DNA from: Euphorbia lathyris
Taxonomy: Eukaryota; Streptophyta; Magnoliopsida; Malpighiales; Euphorbiaceae
Length of the DNA: 64,000 nucleotides
Assembly (NCBI RefSeq): GCF_963576675.1
Contig: NC_088917.1
Coordinates: 16,582,001 to 16,646,000, forward strand
Reading direction: 5' to 3'
This document shows positions 1-11,429 of this stretch, piece by piece. Under the pieces are notes generated by a model, which did not search any database, had not been told where the DNA came from, and was given only the letters and a program-made list of their open reading frames with translations. The number at the start of each line of letters is the position of its first letter. The first letter of the stretch is position 1. Both the position numbers and the translations under genes were made by a program.

Positions 1-1080
1 CTTACATAAAGCACTTTCTAAGAAACTATGAACACACAAAGTAATAAAAGGAATAAGATTGGAATAAGAATGATGAGCTAACTCATGAGCAACTATATTC
101 GTTAATTGAGGAATAAACGTCACCAAACAAGTCGTGTATTTCTGAAGAAGTTTCTTGATCTCTTGAACTACTTCACCATACTCTGTAAGATCTCTTGAAC
201 TACTTCAAAATCGATATTGTTGTAGCCTAAGAAAGGCGTCTAAGGAATACCGTCTCGTAACGTCAATGCTTGACCCAGCTTGGGCGATATCAAGCCATTC
301 GAGACCGAGTTATAACAAGCTATAAACAGGCCTCCATGATTACGTAGAACAACATGCATACCGAAACAAGAGGGGGTCGAAACAATAGTTGCGTCTACAT
401 TGCATTTCACCTAGAAATTCTGTTTCTCTAGAAATTCTGTCTTTGCTTATTGCCCTGATTCCTAGTCATCCTAGTATCAATATTGGTCATCTGCCCTTGC
501 CGCCAATTATGTGAAAACCACATTGAACTTTTAACGCGGTTGTTGGTATTCTGCCATGACTTCGACACCATGACTTCGACCAAAGCTGGGCATTCCTCCG
601 TGTACAGATAGACAAGAGAACCACCGCCAAAAGACAATTTTCTGCTTAACACATATCAATAAACCAATCTTTGACATGCTTCCATTCTACTCCAGGAGTT
701 GGTGATTGAACTATTGCCCAATATTGATTCACGTACGAACATTCCCCAAAGAGATGTCAGTGGTGTTCAACATGGTTCATACAAAGGAAACACTCAATTA
801 GAACACTAACATGCTACCGAATGAGGCGAATTCTAGTAGGCAATTTAGTAGCAAATCTCCAAAGGAAAAACTTCAATTTAGAGGGAAGAACTAAGTTCCA
901 TAGATTTATCCATCATTTTCACCTTGGCACCATGCTATGAGCAGACTCAATAATCTGATACCTAGCTTTTAACGAGTACAAATTGTCCTTTGAGAAATGT
1001 CAGACGAAAAAGTCATCTTTATCCGAGAAAGATACCACCATTTATTCCAAATGATATTGACCTCTGAACCATTTATACCA
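1..1080 (-). pseudogene. LINE (non-LTR retrotransposon) C-terminal remnant: zf-RVT plus RNase H-like domain
   Basis: Read on the minus strand from about 1080 down, the conceptual translation shows a plant LINE C-terminus. First comes a zf-RVT-like stretch (FSKDNLYSLKARYQ, then CFLCMNHVEHH and HLFGECSYVNQYW, a Cys-Cys-His-Cys pattern). After it comes an RNase H-like domain beginning VKCNVDATIVSTPSCFGM near 410 and ending VAHELAHHSYSNL near 60-110. Stops and frame changes break it at several places (for example the stop before VKCNVDA near 415 and one in the HLFGEC region). The family (RVT_3/RNH-like domain after RT) is recognised from motif order. The RT domain itself is absent. The left edge of the window cuts it just after the RNase H tail, so any poly(A) end is outside. 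Confidence 0.75.
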
Positions 1081-1928
1081 TCATTTTATCAACTATTGAC
1101 ACAAATTACCTACTAAGCTTAATTTGCTATGTAATTTTTAATCCAACTTGCTAATAAAATTGATAAAATTGAGTAGGACAAAACAATGAGAGTAAACTTA
1201 TAAATAGAGTGAATATGAATTTTAGTTTCATTCACGTTTGCCCTATAAAAAAAGCAATGCAAATGACTCTTTTCCAACGAATTGTTTGTCAGGAAAAGTG
1301 TCATTTGCATCGCGCTTTTAAAGAGACCCACGCATATGTAATCATTTGCGTCGACTAAGAGCTTTTACTTGAATTACTTACTTGATCTTCAGTATATACA
1401 GGGGCAATCCCGACGCATGATTCATCATGAGTTTCAAAATATGCTACTTTGATATAATATTGGAAACCCAAGACTTCCTTTTATTTTGTGACTGTATAAA
1501 AAATGTGGTACAATATTGTATATATAAATACATCAAACGCGTTGTTAATTATGGAATCTCATACAAATTAATGAAAGTTTTTGAACTAATTGGTTTTTCA
1601 AGGACAGATTCAAAAGATGACATGAAAAATACATCTAAAAATGGTCCAATGCCGAAAAATGAAACATAACAAGATCAAATTTCATTTTGTTCGAGAACAT
1701 GAAAATGAAGTTGAAGTTAAATAATTGTATTAAACAAATTGTAGAGATTATAACTTTGGTATAATATTGGAAACCCAAGACTTGGCTTTATTTTGTGATT
1801 TTAACAAAAATGTGGTTCATTAATTACACTGTTTGTTGACTGTTGTTCTGCTTTTACTTTTTTCTTTTATAAACATTGGCATACACGGAGGAGGATTGGA
1901 TCCATATGGACTCCCTTTATGGTATATT
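1081..1928. other. AT-rich intergenic spacer with a diverged direct repeat
   Basis: No gene is recognised. A stretch of about 63 bp near 1450-1512 recurs, diverged, near 1758-1820; both copies contain ATATTGGAAACCCAAGACTT followed by TTTATTTTGTGA. The stretch just left of the copia insertion is part of the original pre-insertion locus that continues at 6549. Confidence 0.5.
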
Positions 1929-2166
1929 TGTTGAAATAATGAACTTATAATTAATAGTCTTTAATTTGATTCAGTGGATTATCCAAGAGTCATTTCTGTA
2001 CCTGTGTCTGTATCTAGAGAGTTAATGTGGTTTACTAAGAGTCATGTTTGTAATCTATAAATACCTATCAATACAAAGTAGTAAGGCAAGAGAATCAGAA
2101 GAGAATTTCTTCCAGCAATTATACTCTTCCTCTGTACCTCTGAAAGTTTATTTATTTGATCCAACA
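1929..2166 (+). repeat. 5' LTR of copia-1
   Basis: 238 bp, TG...CA termini. A TATA-like box TATAAATA is at 2056-2063, so transcription would start shortly after it. Confidence 0.93.
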
Positions 2167-2169
2167 AAT

Positions 2170-2182
2170 TGGTATCAGAGCC
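2170..2182 (+). promoter_or_regulatory. Primer binding site of copia-1
   Basis: TGGTATCAGAGCC, complementary to the 3' end of plant initiator Met tRNA, three bases after the 5' LTR. Confidence 0.9.
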
Positions 2183-2199
2183 AGCAAAAATTCTCTACA

Positions 2200-5100
2200 A
2201 TGTTGAATGGAATGATCCCATACAAATATCCACAATTATCAAAGGAAAATTATGATAATTGGTGCATTAGAATGAAGGCTTTGTTGGGTTCCCAAGATGT
2301 ATGGGAAATGGTAGAAACTGGATATGAGCAGCCAGAGAATGAGGAGGAATTGACGAATGCTCAAAAAGCGAAAAGGAAGAAAGACCAACAAGCACTCTCT
2401 CTAATCCACATGTGTCTGGATGAGAATATGTTCGTGAAAATTTTGACTGCAACAACAGCCAAGGAGGCATGGGAGATTCTCGAAAATTCCTTTAAGGGGA
2501 AAGATAAAGTAGTCAAGGTGCGTTTGCAAACCTTGAGAAGTGAGTATGAGAAACTCAAGATGAAAGAGTCAGAGAAAATTGATGAGTTCTTTAATAGAAC
2601 TTTGGTAATTGTCAATCAGTTGAAGAGATATGGAGAAAAAATGGAGGATGTTCTTGTGATAGAAAAAATCCTTCGTTCTTTGACTCAGAAATTTGATTAC
2701 GTGGTGACTGCCATTGAAGAATCAAAAGATCTAGAGACTATGTCTATAGATCAACTCTTGGGTTCGTTACAAGCCCATGAGGAGAGATTAAAAAATAGAG
2801 AAGAACCTGTCACTCACGTGTTGCAGGCGAAACTAGATTTGAATGATAAAGAAGAAAAGAAGCAATTTGAAGGTGGATATGGAAGAGGAAGAGGAAGAGG
2901 AAGATCAAGAGGTAGAGGCCGTGGCCGTGGCTGGAATCGTGGATATAATGGAAGAGGTAGAGGTGGCATAAATTTCCACAATAATGAAGCCACAAATAAT
3001 CAGCAATGGAATGCAAGAGGACGTGGTAGAGGCAACAATTTCCAAGGCCGTGGAAATAATTGGCATGGTCGTGATAAATCTCGTGTGCAATGTTACAATT
3101 GTCAAGAATTTGGGCATTATGCTGCTGAGTGTAAATCTGAACCTTTTAAAGACGAACAAGCCAATTTTGCCGAGGAGGAAGATGAAGAATCAACTTTGTT
3201 ACTGACATGTAGCGAAGATGAAGCAAGGAGCAAGGAGTCTTGGTATCTAGACTCGGGAGCAAGCAATCATATGACGAGAAATAAAGAACTTTTTTATAAG
3301 CTTGATGAATCAAAGAAAGGAAGTATTTCTTTCGGTGACAAAACAAAAGTTCCAGTTGTGGGAAGTAGTGACATTCTTATCAAACTGAAGAATGGAGATC
3401 ATCAATTTATTTCTCATGTTTATTATGTTCCAGCTTTGAAATCCAATATTTTGAGTATTGGACAACTTTTGGAGAAAGGTTATGAAGTGGAGATGAACAG
3501 GAATGGGCTGGTTATGAAAGATGGAAAGAAAAAAATGATTGCAAAAGTTCCTATGTCTGCAAACAAGATGTTCAAATTAAAAATCAGCAGTGATCGTCCT
3601 ATGTGTTTGAAAGCCTCATCAGATTCTGCATGGCTGTGGCATCTCAGAATGGGTCACTTGAATTTTGGTGGACTGGAGCAAATGTGCAAGCAACAAATGG
3701 TGTATGGATTACCTTCCATAAATCATCCTAATCAGATTTGTGAAGGGTGTATGTACGGGAAGCAATTCAGAAGGAGTTTTCCAAAGGAGTCTTTGTCAAG
3801 CACATCAAAACCACTTGAATTGGTGCATGCAGATATTTGTGGTCCCATTAATCCGAGTTCACATGGAGGAAGTCGGTATTTCTTATTATTTATTGATGAT
3901 TATACTCAGAAAACATGGGTTTATTTTTTGAAGGCAAAATCTGAAGCATTTGAAGTGTTTAAAAAATTTTAAGCACTAGTTGAGAATGAAAGCGGTTTGA
4001 AGATTCAAGCATTGCGAACTGATCGAGGAGGAGAATTCACATCTGAGAAATTCAATCAGTTCTGTGATTATAATGGTGTTCGTCGATTGCTTACTGTTCC
4101 AAGATCTCCTCAACAAAATGGTGTCGTGGAACGGAAAAATAGAACCATTCTTAACATGACCCGAAGCATGATGAAGTGCAAAGGTATGCCAAAAGAATTT
4201 TGGGCAGAAGCAGTAACATGTGCAGTCTATTTGAATAATAGAAGTCCTTCAAAGAAGCTTTTGCAAAAGACCCCCAATGAAGCATGGTGTGGAAAGAAAC
4301 CAAATATTTCTCATGTAAAAGTATTTGGTTGTCTTGGTTGTGTTCATGTTGCTGACGAATTGAGAAGCAAATTGGATGATAAAAGTGAGAAGATGGTGTT
4401 TATTGGCTATGCAAAAAATTCCAAAGGTTATAAATTTTATAATCCTCAGAATGGAAAAGTTGTGATAAGCAGAGATGCAGAATTTCAAGAAGAAAGCTCT
4501 TGGAATTGGAAGATTCCAGAAGATGAAAATTATGATTTTCTTCCTGTATATGATGATGATTTTGCAGGTCAAAATGAAGATGTAATTATAACACCACCGA
4601 ATTCACCTTCCACATCTCAGACAAATGTGACAAACTCATCCCCAGAAAGTTCATCAGAGAGGCAGCCTCGAATGAGAAGCTTGAGTGATATTTATGCAGA
4701 AACTGAAGAAGTAGATAATGCTACTTTATTTTGTTTGTTTGCTGATACAGAACCTGTGCAATTTGAAGATGCTGTTCAAGAAAAGAAATGGAGACAAGCA
4801 ATGGATGAAGAAATAAATTCCATAAAGAAGAATGACACTTGGGAATTGGCAACACTGCCAAAGGGAAAAAAAGCTGTAGCAGTGAAGTGGATTTTCAAAA
4901 TAAAGAAAAATGTCAAAGGAAAAGTGGAGAAGTATAAAGCTCGCCTTGTTACAAAAGGTTTTTCTCAAAAGGCCGGAATTGATTATGAAGAAGTTTTTGC
5001 TCCGGTGGCTCGAATCGAGACAATTCGATTAGTTATTTCTTTAGCAGCTCAGCAAGGATGGAAAATTCACCAAATGGATGTCAAATAAGCATTCTTAAAT

Positions 5101-6278
5101 GGAACTCTTGAAGAAGAAGTTTATGTCAATCAACCATTGGGTTATACTGTTAAAGGGCAAGAAGATAAGGTGTTGAAGTTAAAAAGGCTTTGTATGGCCT
5201 TAAGCAAGCTCCAAGGGCTTGGTATTCTTGCATCGATGACTATTTCTAGAAGAATGGCTTCACAAGATGTCCATATGAGCATGCTTTGTATATCAAGGAG
5301 AATGAGGATGGAAAAATAATGTATGTATGCTTGTATGTTGATGATTTAATTTTCACAGGATCTGATCAAAAGATGATTGAAGAATTTAAGAAGCTGATGA
5401 CAAATAATTATGAGATGACGGATTTGGGGCTGATGTCATATTATTTGGGCATTGAAGTTAAGCAAAGTGATGAAGGTGTCTTTTTATCTCAGAAGTCATA
5501 TGCAGAAGCTATTTTAAAAGAATTCAAGATGGATAAATGCAATTCAGCTTCTACGGCAGTGGATTGTCGAAATAAGTTGTCAAAGCATGATGATGAAGAA
5601 AAGGTGAATCCAACTTTGTTTAGAAGGTTGGTTGGAAGGTTGAGATTTTTGACATGTACAAGGCCAGATATCTTATATGGAGTTGGACTCATTAGTCGTT
5701 ACATGAAGGTTCCAACTTTAACTCATATGGAGGCAGCAAAACGAATACTTCGATACATCAAAGGTACACTGGATTATGGTTTATTTTACTCTTTCCAGAA
5801 CAATTTCAGATTGTATGGATTTAGTGATAGTGATTGGGGAGGAGATGTTGATGATAGAAAAAGCACAACTGGTTTTGTGTTTTTTATGGGAACTGCTGTT
5901 TTTGCTTGGAGTTCTAAAAAACAAGCAATTGTTACACTTTCAACATGTGAAGTAGAGTATGTTGCAGCAGCTTCTTGTGTTTGTCATGCAATATGGTTGA
6001 GACGGATGTTAAAAAGTTTGAAGTTTGCTCTAGATGGAGCAACTGATGTTTATGTTGATAATAAGTCAGCTATTGCGTTGGCTAAAAATCCGATCTTTCA
6101 TGATAGAAGCAAACACATTGACACCAAGTATCACTTTATTAGAGAATGCATTGGAAGGAAAGAAATTCAACTCAAACATGTACCATCCAAAGATCAAGTT
6201 GCTGATATTTTTACTAAAGCTTTGAAGTTGGAAGATTTCAGCAGATTGAGAGCTGTTCTTGGTGTTACTAAGGGATAA
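2200..6278 (+). pseudogene. copia-1 gag-pol polyprotein with three stops and one frameshift
   Basis: The likely start is the ATG at 2200 ([14 protein letters not shown]), after the primer binding site; the reading frame also extends back into the LTR. Gag carries an RGRGRG-rich basic stretch and the zinc knuckle [14 protein letters not shown] (about 3090-3131). Protease motif is DSGASNHM (about 3250). The GAG-pre-integrase zinc region [11 protein letters not shown] precedes integrase landmarks [17 protein letters not shown] and PQQNGVVERKN. RT shows YVDD near 5335, and RNase H shows STTGF, DNKSAIALAKNP and QVADIFTKAL. Defects: in-frame TAA at 3970-3972, TAA at 5086-5088 and TAG at 5247-5249, plus a single-base loss near 5183 just before the conserved RT segment. 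Catalytic motifs are otherwise intact, so decay is recent, but it cannot make full Pol. Confidence 0.93.
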
Positions 6279-6285
6279 AAAAATT

Positions 6286-6302
6286 ATAAGTTTAAGGGGG
6301 TG
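6286..6302 (+). promoter_or_regulatory. Polypurine tract of copia-1
   Basis: Purine-rich AAGTTTAAGGGGGTG directly before the 3' LTR, the usual plus-strand priming site. Confidence 0.7.
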
Positions 6303-6548
6303 TGTTGAAATAATGAACTTATAATTAATAGTCTTTAATTTGATTAAGTGGATTATCCAAGAGTCATTTCTATACATGTGTCTGTATCTGTATTTATAGA
6401 GAGTTAATGTGGTTTACTAAGAGTCATGTTTGTAATCTATAAATACCTATCAATACAAAGTAGTAAGGCAAGAGAATCAAAAGAGAATTTCTTCCAGCAA
6501 TTATACTCTTCCTCTGTACCTCTGAAAGTTTATTTATTTGATCCAACA
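6303..6548 (+). repeat. 3' LTR of copia-1
   Basis: 246 bp, nearly identical to the 5' LTR. It has an extra 8 bp (GTATTTAT-type insertion after TGTCTGTATCT). Confidence 0.93.
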
Positions 6549-7873
6549 ATATTAGGGTAGATATATTGAAGGGTGGGTTAAATGAAGATGAAAAATAGAA
6601 GAAGAATAAGATGAAGGAAGAATACTCAGATAAAGGTCCAGAAGAAAGGAAGAGTATTTTTCAAATATAGTTGGGATGTCCGGTTGGTCCCTTCTCTATT
6701 GCTAACTCAAAAAAAAAAAATTACACAAAAAAACTGTAAAAAAACTACCCGATTTTGGCAATTATGTCCCCCATTGCAATAGTATTGATCAATAAGTATA
6801 GGGTTTTGGGTATCTATTAATGTGATATGATTGTTTTTGCAAACCCTAATCCACCCTGAAAAAATATATAAAAGTATAAGAAAATTAGTAAAACATGATA
6901 TTTAAATATATACTAACTTAATTATAAATATTTTGCTTGGTTATTAATAATCAATTAATTTTAAAATATATAGATACCTGCCATGTCTTGATTCTTGCCC
7001 CATTTTGAGTTCCATTGAAAGTATAATATTGAACTTGAACATCTTCTACAGTATCATTTCTTCCATCTTTTCCTAAACTTCCCACACTACAACATAATAT
7101 ACATTGAGAATTTAATTAGCGATTTTAAAAGTTAATCATCTAATTTCCTTTCAAAATAATAGGGTTAAATTTCCATAGGAACCTGATACCATGGCCCGGA
7201 CCGCAATTCACATTGGTGATTGTAATATGGTATGATTGGCCATTGATAGCAACACAATCATCACCTATTCAATTTATAATAAAAGTTCTTTATATTTTTA
7301 TGCATTAATTAATTAATTGAAAAAATAAATATCATGCAAAGATAATTTTAAAAAATATAATCACCTGTTCCGATGTTTGAGTCAGTAATATTAACATATT
7401 TCGACTGAGAGATGTCGATTCCGTCAGTATTTGGACTCTCTTTGGGTGCTTGTATTTGAAGATTGGAGATAGAAACACCGTTACAATCACTAATTGAGAT
7501 ATGATTCTTTGGGCTGTTAATGTGGGTGAGGCCACTTGGTTGAAGATTGTCACATTTGCTTAAATGCATAGCCTGTAATTAATTAAATAATATATTAATT
7601 AGAAATTAATTTTGTTATTTTATAAGGGTCATATTTATTTCTACCAAAAAAAAAATAAGGGTCAAATTTATCAATAATCATATATATCAACCGAGATTAA
7701 TTATATTAATTATTGTACGCGATGGTCTAATATGGAAGGAATTATAGAAATTCTAGCTCATTATTTTTTTTAGATTCCTTGAGAATTTCTCATAGATATT
7801 TATTTTAAAAAGGATAAAATTGAACCAAAGTAAAATTAAACTAAGGTTTATGCCACTTTATAGATAAAATTAA

Positions 7874-9735
7874 GGCTTAATACATCATTTGCCCCCTAAA
7901 CTTGTCCAAAATAGTTGATTGGCCCCTGAACTTTCAAAGTGTCTCGATAGCCCCCTGAATTTGCATAAAATGTTCAGTTAGCCCCCTGAACTTGATACAG
8001 ATCGGGTTCGGGACGTGTTAGTTTTAATCGTAATCTAACAAAGAGGTTCTTCTCAAGCTAAACTTGAAGGAGTTAATCCCGGGTTTTATGGACTAAATCC
8101 AAAGGAATAGTGAAATCCTCATTGTTGAAGGTAAAAACCTTAACAAAGCTTCAATGAAGAAGATATAATATTTGATTGATAAAAGTTGTGTTCTTACAAT
8201 GGAAATGATGAATTTATATCATCCAAGACCTAAAGATGAATTACAATAAAGGGTAAGTACTTATAACTAAATAGATAAACCCTAAAGGGGTAAGGTGGGG
8301 TAAGTGAAAACAAGTGGCAAACTAGTAAATAAGAGCTAAAGACAAACAATAATTATTAAGGGCAAAACAGTAAATATAGTGGGCAGGCTGGTGTCAGACT
8401 TGTCCCCCCACCCCTTGGTGAGCAAGTAATCCCTATTCTCCTTTGTGAGCAAGTAATCTCGAGCCCCTCCTTGAGGAGCAAGCAATCCCAGAAGTAGATC
8501 CACCGAGGTAGATACATCGAGTGGATCCGCCAACGTAGATACATCGATTAGATCCGCCCAAGTAGATACAAGGAGTAGATACGTCGAAGTACACCTGTTT
8601 CAGAAGATACTTGAGGGAGATACGTCGAAGGAGATCCCCCTCACATAGATGCTTGAAGGGGATATATTCAAAGTTGGTTCATTGAAGTAGATCCGCCCAG
8701 GGGATACTGGAAGTAGATACGTCGATGAGTAGATCCGCCCAAGTAGATGCCTGAGTGAGATACGTCGACGTAGGCCTGCTAAAAGGATACTTGAGGGAGA
8801 TAGATTGAAGTAGACATAGGTGATCCACCCAAGTAGATGCCTGAGTGAGATACGTCGACGTAGGCCTGCTAAAAGGATACTTGAGGGAGATAGATTGAAG
8901 TAGACATAGGTGATCCGCCCAAGTAGGTGCTGGAAGGAGATCCGTCGAGGTAGATTCACTGAGGTAGATACTTCGAGGAGATCCATCGAATTAGATCTGT
9001 CAATAAGATCCATCGAAGAGATCCGTCGATGAGATCCGTCGTTGAGATCCATCGGTGAGATCCATCGAAGGGATCCATCAAAAGAGGCCCGCCGAAGAGA
9101 TCCATCAAAGAAGATCCGCCGAAGAGATCCATCAAAGGAGATCCATGAAAGGAGATCCATCTAAGAGATTTGCCCAGATAGATACACTCAAAAGAAAAAA
9201 AGATATACTAGAACTTTAGTGTGTCTTCCTCCTCTTCTGAATCACTTCCCCACATACCTGATGAAATTTGTTACCTTGCTACTTCCCTAACCTGGACTTG
9301 AAATTTGTCGAAAAGATGTCCGCATCAGAACTTGTATAAAATGTAATCAATTAATCACTTGGTTGTAAAAAAGTAAGTTAAATGCAGAAGATATGTTGCA
9401 CGCATCTTAAAAAAGTAAAACGACCAAGATCGGGGTATGCGATTATAATATTAGAGAAGAAAATGTTTTATAGTTGAATAAGTAAGAAATTCTTTTTTAA
9501 CATGTTTTAATCTATTTTATGATGTATGTAATGACATTTTAAGGCACGTGTAACATAATTTCCGCATTTGACTTACTTTTTTACAACCGAATGATTAATT
9601 GATTACATTTTATGCAAGTTTAGGGGCTAACTGAATATTTTATGCAAGTTCAGGGGGCTATTGAGACACTTTGAAAGTTCAGGGGGCCAATCAACTATTT
9701 TGGACAAGTTCAGATGACAAATGATGTATTAAGCC
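7874..9735. mobile_element. Mutator-like foldback MITE with 9-bp TSD, interrupted by a solo LTR
   Basis: Termini GGCTTAATACATCATTTG (left) and the inverted copy ending at 9735 (CAAATGATGTATTAAGCC). The inverted repeats run for well over 150 bp, including repeated CCCCCTGAACTT-type blocks and a shared ATGTAATCAATTAATCA stretch. The 9-bp direct repeat TAAAATTAA flanks it (7865-7873 and 9736-9744), the size expected for Mutator-like elements. Removing the nested LTR and its extra TSD leaves about 520 bp with no coding capacity. It sits in intron 4 of PG1. Confidence 0.85.
7993..9327. mobile_element. Solo LTR (1335 bp) nested inside the foldback MITE
   Basis: Starts TGATACAGATCGGG and ends GATGTCCGCATCA. 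It is flanked by the 5-bp duplication GAACT (7988-7992 and 9328-9332). The first 300 bp are clearly related to the LTR at 27352 (shared ACAAAGAGGTTCTTCTCAAG and GGAGTTAATCCCGGGTTTTA). The second half (about 8470-9180) is a degenerate minisatellite of GTAGATCCGCC / GAGATCCATCGAAG-like units, including a near-identical 93-bp tandem duplication near 8735-8905. The long minus-strand reading frame through 8600-9160 follows this repeat and is not taken as a gene. Confidence 0.88.
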
Positions 9736-10435
9736 TAAAATTAAAATTAATCTTCTCTCCTAACTTTTTCTTTATATAAAAGAAATAGCGACGTCTCACC
9801 GTTGGTGCTCCGTCGTAATTTGCATAACTCCCCTGAAATATAAAAAAGGAAATCAATAACAGATATCAGAACTCAAGTAACAAAAGTAAAGGAAATAGAA
9901 TTTAGCAGGTAAAAGGAGAATATGATAATTGAATTAGAAGAAGAAGAAATAAATATATAAAAGATTAGGAAATTTACAAAATTGTGGAGTTTTTGATTGG
10001 TCCACCAAACAGAACCTTGGCCGTCGATGGTTCCAGATCCGACGACGGAGAGATTAGCAACATCTGAGAAAGACAACCAGCCATCCAATGGACATTCTTT
10101 CCAATCATCTCTACTTGCGGGTGCAACTATTTTCCCCAATACCTGTCCACACCCAATACAACTAATTAACTACCATAAATTAATTGTTCAATATACATGT
10201 ATTTTAAAAAATATATATATATATCATATAAAAAAGGAATCAAGATGCATTTAATATTTTGTAAAAAAAAAAGAAACATATAATTTTGATAATTTATTGT
10301 AGAAACAGCATGAGAATATGATGCGAACTCTATATGGTTGCATTTTAAGGAGTTGTTTGAGAAATAGACGAGGAACGAGTGATATGAGATATCAAAGCTC
10401 CTCTTTAGTTGGGAACAGTAAAATGACCACCCCTC

Positions 10436-10740
10436 ACTATAAGAAACATATTTTTTTGTAGGGAAAATTTTCCTCATTAAAAATCAGTATTCGCCACTAA
10501 AGGCTTTAGTGGCGGGAATAAAATTTTCCACAAGTTCTCAATTCGCCACAAATGTGCATATTTTGTTGCAAAATATTTTTCGTGGTGTTTCACACTTTGG
10601 TGTACAACCTTTATTTCCTCACACTAAAATGTACACCTCACATTGTGTTATACATGTAAAAATGACAGGTCAACAGGCTTCTTAGTATTTTTTGCAATTA
10701 CTAAAAGTTGGCCACTATGGTAAGATATTTTCAATGACCT
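10436..10740. repeat. CACTA-like terminal fragment in the PG1 intron
   Basis: CACTATAAGAAACAT at 10436 resembles a CACTA terminus. It is followed by subterminal-like TTTAGTGGCGGGAA and TTTGTGGCGAA motifs. No matching right end was found, so this is a tentative fragment. Confidence 0.35.
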
Positions 10741-11210
10741 GAACAATAATTGTCCGAAAATTTCACCGGCTGCAATAGAAATGTTTTTCCCTGTGGTATC
10801 TCAAGGCTAGGGGTGCCCTCTTTAATTTGGCACAAAGCCTTCCAAGCTTGTTGAAATGCCTACAAACATGCAATTTAATTCACATCATCAATGGCGAAGT
10901 CATGACACAATTTTTTTATTTTTCAAGTGTTAAAAGAAATTGAAAACTGAGTTATGGAACTGGACCGAGACTATTAAAATGGTGATGCATCAGCATTTTG
11001 AGCTTGACATGGCAGCATCAGAGGGGTCCCGAACCAGTTCGGTCCGAGACCCCTATAGATCCATTCATAACAAACACTTCATTTTATACTTACATTGGAA
11101 TCATCAGTTTGGCCATCTCCAACAGCTCCAAAATCAACAACATTAAGACCTTCAACCACTAATAAAATAGTGCAAAAGTACAATATTCTGAGAAATACTT
11201 CCTGCACCAT

Positions 11211-11370
11211 TAGCAAATTTCATAATTAATAATTATAAATTTGATATTTTCACTAATTAACTTCAATTATTCTCACCATTTTAAAGGACCAGAAAATTAA
11301 GAAAGAACAAAAACTATATATTATACTATGATATTATCTTAATCTTTGCTTTGATCAATATTATCAATAG

Positions 11371-11429
<59 letters not shown>

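Larger units (their letters stand above)
1929..6548 (+). mobile_element. Complete Ty1/copia LTR retrotransposon (copia-1), coding region inactivated
   Basis: Both LTRs start TGTTGAAATAATG and end GATCCAACA. The 5-bp target duplication ATATT flanks the element (1924-1928 and 6549-6553). A primer binding site TGGTATCAGAGCC (initiator Met tRNA type) lies at 2170-2182, and a purine-rich tract ends at the 3' LTR. Domain order inside is gag with zinc knuckle, protease, integrase, reverse transcriptase, RNase H, which is copia order. The LTRs are very similar; the 3' LTR is 8 bp longer because of one small indel. Total length is 4620 bp, typical of a compact copia element. It was inserted into sequence downstream of the polygalacturonase remnant. 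Confidence 0.95.
6749..11210 (-). pseudogene. Polygalacturonase (GH28 pectinase) gene, frameshifted and 3' truncated (PG1)
   Basis: GH28 enzymes hydrolyse pectin in cell walls. Exons read on the minus strand: 11210-11094 (MVQEVFLRIL start with a hydrophobic signal-peptide-like stretch, then DFGAVGDGQTDDS), 10859-10739 (AFQQAWKALC...IPQGKTFLLQPV), 10142-9978 (GKIVAPASRDDW...SGTIDGQGSVWW), 9832-9800 (GSYANYDGAPT), 7572-7365 (NSPKNH...SPNTDGIDIS...IGTG), 7264-7183 (DDCVAING...CGPGHGIS), 7086-6978 (VGSLGKD...ARIKTWQ), 6855-6749 (GGLGFAKTII...ILIDQYYCNGGHNC). The catalytic NTD, DD, GHG and RIK motifs are all visible. Defects: exon 8 is 107 nt against 114 nt in the homologous PG2 exon, giving a frameshift with TAA/TAG; no final GTSAS/ITLDC exon is found; and exons 2 and 3 do not join in phase without a missing short exon. 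Intron 4 is swollen to 2.2 kb by nested transposons. Confidence 0.9.

Noticed and set aside
1427..1669. 80-codon plus-strand frame in the left spacer
   Set aside because: AT-rich chance frame overlapping one copy of a local repeat; no similarity recognised.
8600..9160. Minus-strand open frame of 186 codons with repeated SLRR-like segments
   Set aside because: It exactly follows the minisatellite of the solo LTR. The apparent protein repeat is the DNA repeat, with no family resemblance.
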